Source: Saccharomycopsis fibuligera x Saccharomycopsis cf. fibuligera
Taxonomy: Eukaryota > Ascomycota > Saccharomycetes > Ascoideales > Saccharomycopsidaceae
Assembly: GCA_001936135.1 (NCBI GenBank)
Contig: CP012810.1
Location: 3,162,001-3,226,000 of the forward strand
Length of the DNA: 64,000 nucleotides
Reading direction: 5' to 3'
In this document: positions 60,706 through 64,000 of the stretch, in pieces
Layout of the letters: each line of letters begins with the position of its first letter
Numbering within the stretch: position 1 is the first letter of the stretch
The notes under the pieces: generated by a model
What the model saw: the letters and a program-made list of their open reading frames with translations, nothing else
Databases searched by the model: none
Told to the model about the DNA's origin: nothing
Made by a program: the position numbers and the translations under genes

Positions 60706-61968
60706 TCAGTTCACATCATCCAACTCGTCCAGAATGTTGTTCAATACCAAAATATCGGTATTCAAACGCACAGAATCTCTATTTTTGGAAGTCGTGGAAA
60801 CAAATTCTGCATCTATTTGCAATTGGTAATCTCTTTTCACGCTTGAAGAGATAAAAGATAAACCTTCAGTTTTCACCATGCAATCATACACAGCAGGATC
60901 AAGCTCGTACTTATAGTAAGCACTATTCTTGTATTTTATCTTTTTGAAATCAGTTAAGTTGATTGAAAAATTTAAATTGCTTTTATCAACTAAGCATTGC
61001 TCATCTTCTCCCTCGAGAATAGACTTTCCACAGCAAAAGGTCGTTAAAGAAACCAAACTCATCTTCAACGATGCTAATTTAAGGACTTCTGGGTAAACGC
61101 AGTTTTCATTATATTCTTTTTTGTAAAGCATTGAATAAAGGTCTTGCGCAGAGTAAATTGAAATCAAAAATAAGCTAACAGACTCTGCTAAGCTTTGAGG
61201 TGCACTAATTACTCCTTTCGAGAATTTCTTGTTTTTCATTTTTGCATGTGAAAAATCAACCGACAAAGTGAATGGACACTCAAAATCAACAAATGGATTG
61301 CAGCTACGTAATGCGGGCGTGGAGTGTGCTCTAGTCACTCTATTGCTGAATCTTCTAATTGACAACATTTTTTTGTTACTTTGCATCAGTTTAGTGTTCA
61401 AAGTGCCATCAAACACCGAGTTGTATTTGAAACTGAAAGAGTGTTCAACCGCAGAAGGCGGCATGGAAGGATTATGGTTAAGGCTGAAGGAGGTAAACTG
61501 AGGACTGGGTAAAAAATTGAATAAGTGTGATGCACACATAGGTTGTTTAGAATTTGGTCTTTCAAGAAGAGCGTCAATGGAATAATCTATTTTTGTGCTA
61601 GAGTTTGCTCCAACATACTTTAATACTGGAGGTAAATTGAATGAGCTTTCAGTTTCCGTGGTTCCCGGTAGCTCGAATTTAAACAGTATAGCATGGATAC
61701 CATTATTGAATATATTGTTGACAACTATAGGTATTGATTTGGAGTATATGTTTCTATTCTCACAAGTCATAAAACAACCTTTGGAATCTAAGAGTATCGT
61801 GGAAGCTGTGACATTCAATATAACCGTTAGGCACTTAACTTTAACTTTTTGTTTGGATTTTATTATCACTAATCCTTTAACAACGTCTTGGTTAGTGAAA
61901 AACGGTCTTTGGCGGCGTTGGTTTTCTATCTGAATTGCAATTGAGCAACCGTCAAGAAACTTGAACAT
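60706..61968 (-). CDS. Arrestin-like protein, first of two paralogues
   Basis: This 420-residue product has an N-terminal half resembling an arrestin-N beta sandwich: IENQRRQRPFFTNQDVVKGLVIIKSKQKVKVKCLTVILNVTAS, then an NGIHAILFKFELP strand. The C-terminal half has repeated hydrophobic strands ending in YYKYELDPAVYDCMVKTEG and RDYQLQIDAEF, a likely arrestin-C sheet. In yeasts such proteins are adaptors that bring Rsp5 ubiquitin ligase to plasma-membrane cargo. I see no clear PPxY motif here, so Rsp5 binding is not supported. The C-terminal block is shared with the partial gene at the right edge of the window. Assignment to a named ART gene is not possible. Confidence 0.6.
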   Translation of the reverse strand: MFKFLDGCSIAIQIENQRRQRPFFTNQDVVKGLVIIKSKQKVKVKCLTVILNVTASTILLDSKGCFMTCENRNIYSKSIPIVVNNIFNNGIHAILFKFELPGTTETESSFNLPPVLKYVGANSSTKIDYSIDALLERPNSKQPMCASHLFNFLPSPQFTSFSLNHNPSMPPSAVEHSFSFKYNSVFDGTLNTKLMQSNKKMLSIRRFSNRVTRAHSTPALRSCNPFVDFECPFTLSVDFSHAKMKNKKFSKGVISAPQSLAESVSLFLISIYSAQDLYSMLYKKEYNENCVYPEVLKLASLKMSLVSLTTFCCGKSILEGEDEQCLVDKSNLNFSINLTDFKKIKYKNSAYYKYELDPAVYDCMVKTEGLSFISSSVKRDYQLQIDAEFVSTTSKNRDSVRLNTDILVLNNILDELDDVN

Positions 61969-63485
61969 CTTTATCTTGTACTTAAGTAAACTTTTGAAAG
62001 CTTGCTTTTTCTATCAAGAACAGAATATGAATGACAAAAGTTTATTAAAGAAATAGCAATGGAAAAAGAGGGCTTCTTGGACTTTTTAATATTTTTGCGG
62101 TCATATATAATAAGTGGTTCCTGACTGTTATGCTGTCACCGCTATGTTCGCGGCACACAGTACGTAGACAGCCGTTTGTGTGGATCTGCACAATCAGGCT
62201 ATATACGACGACGACATATGGAATGTAGGTATTTTTTATTCTTTTTATTTACCGCCTCTGCGGCCACAGTAACACACATCCACACAAATCTTCACAGAAA
62301 CAAGAAATAGAAGAAAGTACCACGGCTCCCAGTTTTTATTCAAAGGCGAATAAAGTGTCCATCGCATGCTACATTTTTGGAATCAAATGCTGCTGCTGAT
62401 TTGTTGAAGTTGAAAGTGATCCATTTGGTGTAACTACGCAACATAAGTGATAACTAATGCATTTGGGGGGGGGGGGGGGGGGGGGGGGTGTCAATCGACA
62501 GCAACGTGATGAAATGGTTGCCTATTCGAAAACTTGCGGAATATTGACCAAATGTCAGGTTAATCCTTCTGGCGCTGGTCACATCTCGTATTAGTGTAAT
62601 TCTTAAAGAAGTTTGAAGTATAGCCAAAATGGTTCACAATAAGCCTTAAAATAATATACAGTGACTTTAAAGAGGCACATAGCAGAGGAGAAAGTATTGA
62701 CGGCAAAATTCTTCCTTTATTCGGTACCATGGTCTCAATATTTAGTACCGCAGGTTCGCTCACTACTTCTGTTAGGGCAAAATAAAATTAAATGAGATAA
62801 TACAAGAATCGCATTAGCTTGCATTTTTATGTGGTTAAGCTTAACGGCTTCAAGAGTTTATATCCTGTTACTGCGCTACTACCGTCATACTACTAACCAA
62901 ATATTTTTTGACTTTACTCAAAATTTCAAAAGATATGTCTTCGGACTTTGAAAAAGGGTTTTAGACGTTATAGGTGACCCAGAATCTGTTTTGCCAGGTT
63001 AAGAAACCGAGTCTTGAGGGTACCACTGTTTAGCTGATCAGCGCGATTTTGAAGCGTCACCGTATTTGAGAAAAAAGCCGTGCAACATACGCATAAGATA
63101 CGAAAAAAAGCCGCATCAAGCTCGACTTGATTCACCATAACGTTGACATTTGTTCTAGCTTCTTCGAAACTAATGTAGAAAAAAAGTGTAAAAAGAAAAA
63201 AAATGGGAAACATAGCTATATATTAACAAAACAATGATAAAGAAAAACTACTAAAGAAAAATGACACAAAAAATCTATTTAAACAATGAATAAAGCGATA
63301 TAAGAAATAAACGAAGAGAAATACATACATGCACATAGCGCAGCAGAAAAGTGCTGGAAAATTAAGCCTTGAAGCTCTTTCGGATTTATGATATTGTGCG
63401 GAAAAAAGAAATTGAAGGTTATTAATAGTTGTCTAATTTTACATATACAGTCACATAATGGTTTTTGCATCCAGTTGAATATGAA
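61969..63485. other. 1.5-kb spacer between the arrestin-like paralogues
   Basis: It contains the 24-base poly-G run, listed separately. Short minus-strand frames (for example 62968-63213 and 62560-62763) show no convincing similarity to the paralogues or other families. They may be chance or eroded sequence. Confidence 0.5.
62465..62488 (+). repeat. Uninterrupted run of 24 G
   Basis: A pure poly-G tract on the plus strand in otherwise AT-rich DNA. It is able to form G-quadruplexes and is prone to length slippage and sequencing error. It is the only long G/C homopolymer noticed in the window; all others are A or T. Confidence 0.9.
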
Positions 63486-64000
63486 CTAAGCTAAAATAAC
63501 GACATCATTGTTCAAATTGAACTTTCTCGAAATTTTGCAGCCCTCAGAACGAATTTCCCCTGATAACTCTAGCTGATACTCCCTTTCAGCGTTGCAGAAT
63601 TGAAAAGAAGGTATGTCTGAATTAATTAAACAGTTGAATATACTAGGATCCAACTCGTATTGGTAAACTGTTCTGCATTCCTTGCTTATTTTTTCAAATG
63701 CCAATAAGTCAATATCGTGGATTAAGTTCTTCATGTTGAGTAAATCCTTTCGGGTTTCTTCTTCATTGATACCAGCTGCTGTGTTACTCTTGGTTATGGC
63801 AGCTAGTTTTATTGATAGTGAGGTAAGGAGGAATTTGTCTAAACACTCTAGCTGATTTTGGCCTAAAGAAGCCTTAGAATGATTAATGACATCCTTGAAT
63901 AAGTCGAATGGCGACACTGTAGATGAGATAAATATTCTCATATGCTGTGCTAACTGGCCTTGGTGCTTTAAAATTCCCTTTTCATCAAAGTTTTTATAAA
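63486..64000 (-). CDS. Second arrestin-like paralogue, partial at the window edge
   Basis: The minus-strand frame ends with a stop at 63486 and stays open to position 64000, so the N-terminus lies outside the window. An internal ATG at 63941 is not taken as the start because the frame continues upstream (FDEKGILKHQGQLAQH). The visible C-terminus matches that of the gene at 60706: VYQYELDPSIFNCLINSD against YYKYELDPAVYDCMVKTEG, and EREYQLELSGE against KRDYQLQIDAE. The two are paralogues in the same orientation, about 1.5 kb apart and well diverged, so the duplication is old. Function as for the first copy is inferred. Confidence 0.65.
   Translation of the reverse strand, partial: YKNFDEKGILKHQGQLAQHMRIFISSTVSPFDLFKDVINHSKASLGQNQLECLDKFLLTSLSIKLAAITKSNTAAGINEEETRKDLLNMKNLIHDIDLLAFEKISKECRTVYQYELDPSIFNCLINSDIPSFQFCNAEREYQLELSGEIRSEGCKISRKFNLNNDVVILA

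Noticed and set aside
62968-63213. 81-codon minus-strand frame between the arrestin-like genes
   Set aside because: It has no clear similarity to the paralogues and weak coding character, so it is not called as a gene.
1-64000. CRISPR arrays, phage, operons or bacterial defence systems
   Set aside because: The window is yeast nuclear DNA. No spaced repeat array and no prokaryote-like gene cluster was seen.

Overview
The window looks like nuclear DNA of a budding yeast from the CTG clade (Candida/Lodderomyces group). Grounds: AT-rich DNA with compact, mostly intronless genes; yeast-type introns with a near-perfect TACTAAC branch point in RPS23; asparagine- and glutamine-rich low-complexity stretches in regulatory proteins; clear orthologues of PAT1, SFT2, RTG1, FAD1, CTF4, NDE1, SPC97, RPT6, SPN1/IWS1, ANT1, RPS23, CIN1, YKU70 and MRPL33; and no in-frame CTG codon noticed in strongly expressed genes such as RPT6, NDE1 and RPS23. 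I cannot name the species. No stretch looks bacterial, organellar or viral apart from retroelement remnants.

Layout. 0.8-5 kb: two small C2H2 zinc-finger genes separated by a long spacer. 5.9-18 kb: PAT1 (mRNA decay), SFT2 (endosome-Golgi transport), RTG1 (retrograde bHLH factor), then FAD1 and CTF4 on the opposite strand. 18.3-23.8 kb: NDE1 lies between two direct copies of one gene, a truncated copy at 18.3 kb and an intact 199-codon copy at 23.2 kb. 24.5-29.6 kb: SPC97 and RPT6, the latter with a perfect inverted pair of E-boxes upstream. 32-40 kb: SPN1, ANT1, a probable APQ12, a LisH/WD40 protein, and RPS23 with a 637-nt intron.

40-44.4 kb is a 4.3-kb gene-free stretch upstream of a hexose-transporter-like gene. 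It contains a perfect 34-bp palindrome, a 12-bp tandem repeat and a Mig1-type site. CIN1 (46.5-50.3 kb, minus strand) is followed by an intron-bearing tRNA-Val(UAC) and by YKU70, whose first exon is recovered here. MRPL33 and an unknown serine-rich protein follow.

56.3-58.7 kb is the most unusual region. Two identical tRNA-Thr(AGU) genes face away from each other. Each has a related LTR remnant upstream in mirror orientation, and a decayed LINE C-terminal fragment lies between them. The right-hand LTR piece carries a snap-back inverted repeat. The window ends with a secreted RNase T2 and two arrestin-like paralogues, the second cut by the window edge; a pure run of 24 G lies between the paralogues.

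Most genes are unrelated housekeeping functions and do not form a pathway. I found no convincing new multi-gene system. The best candidates for a second look are the mirror-image tRNA/LTR island, the direct repeat around NDE1, the 34-bp palindrome and the E-box dyad at RPT6.
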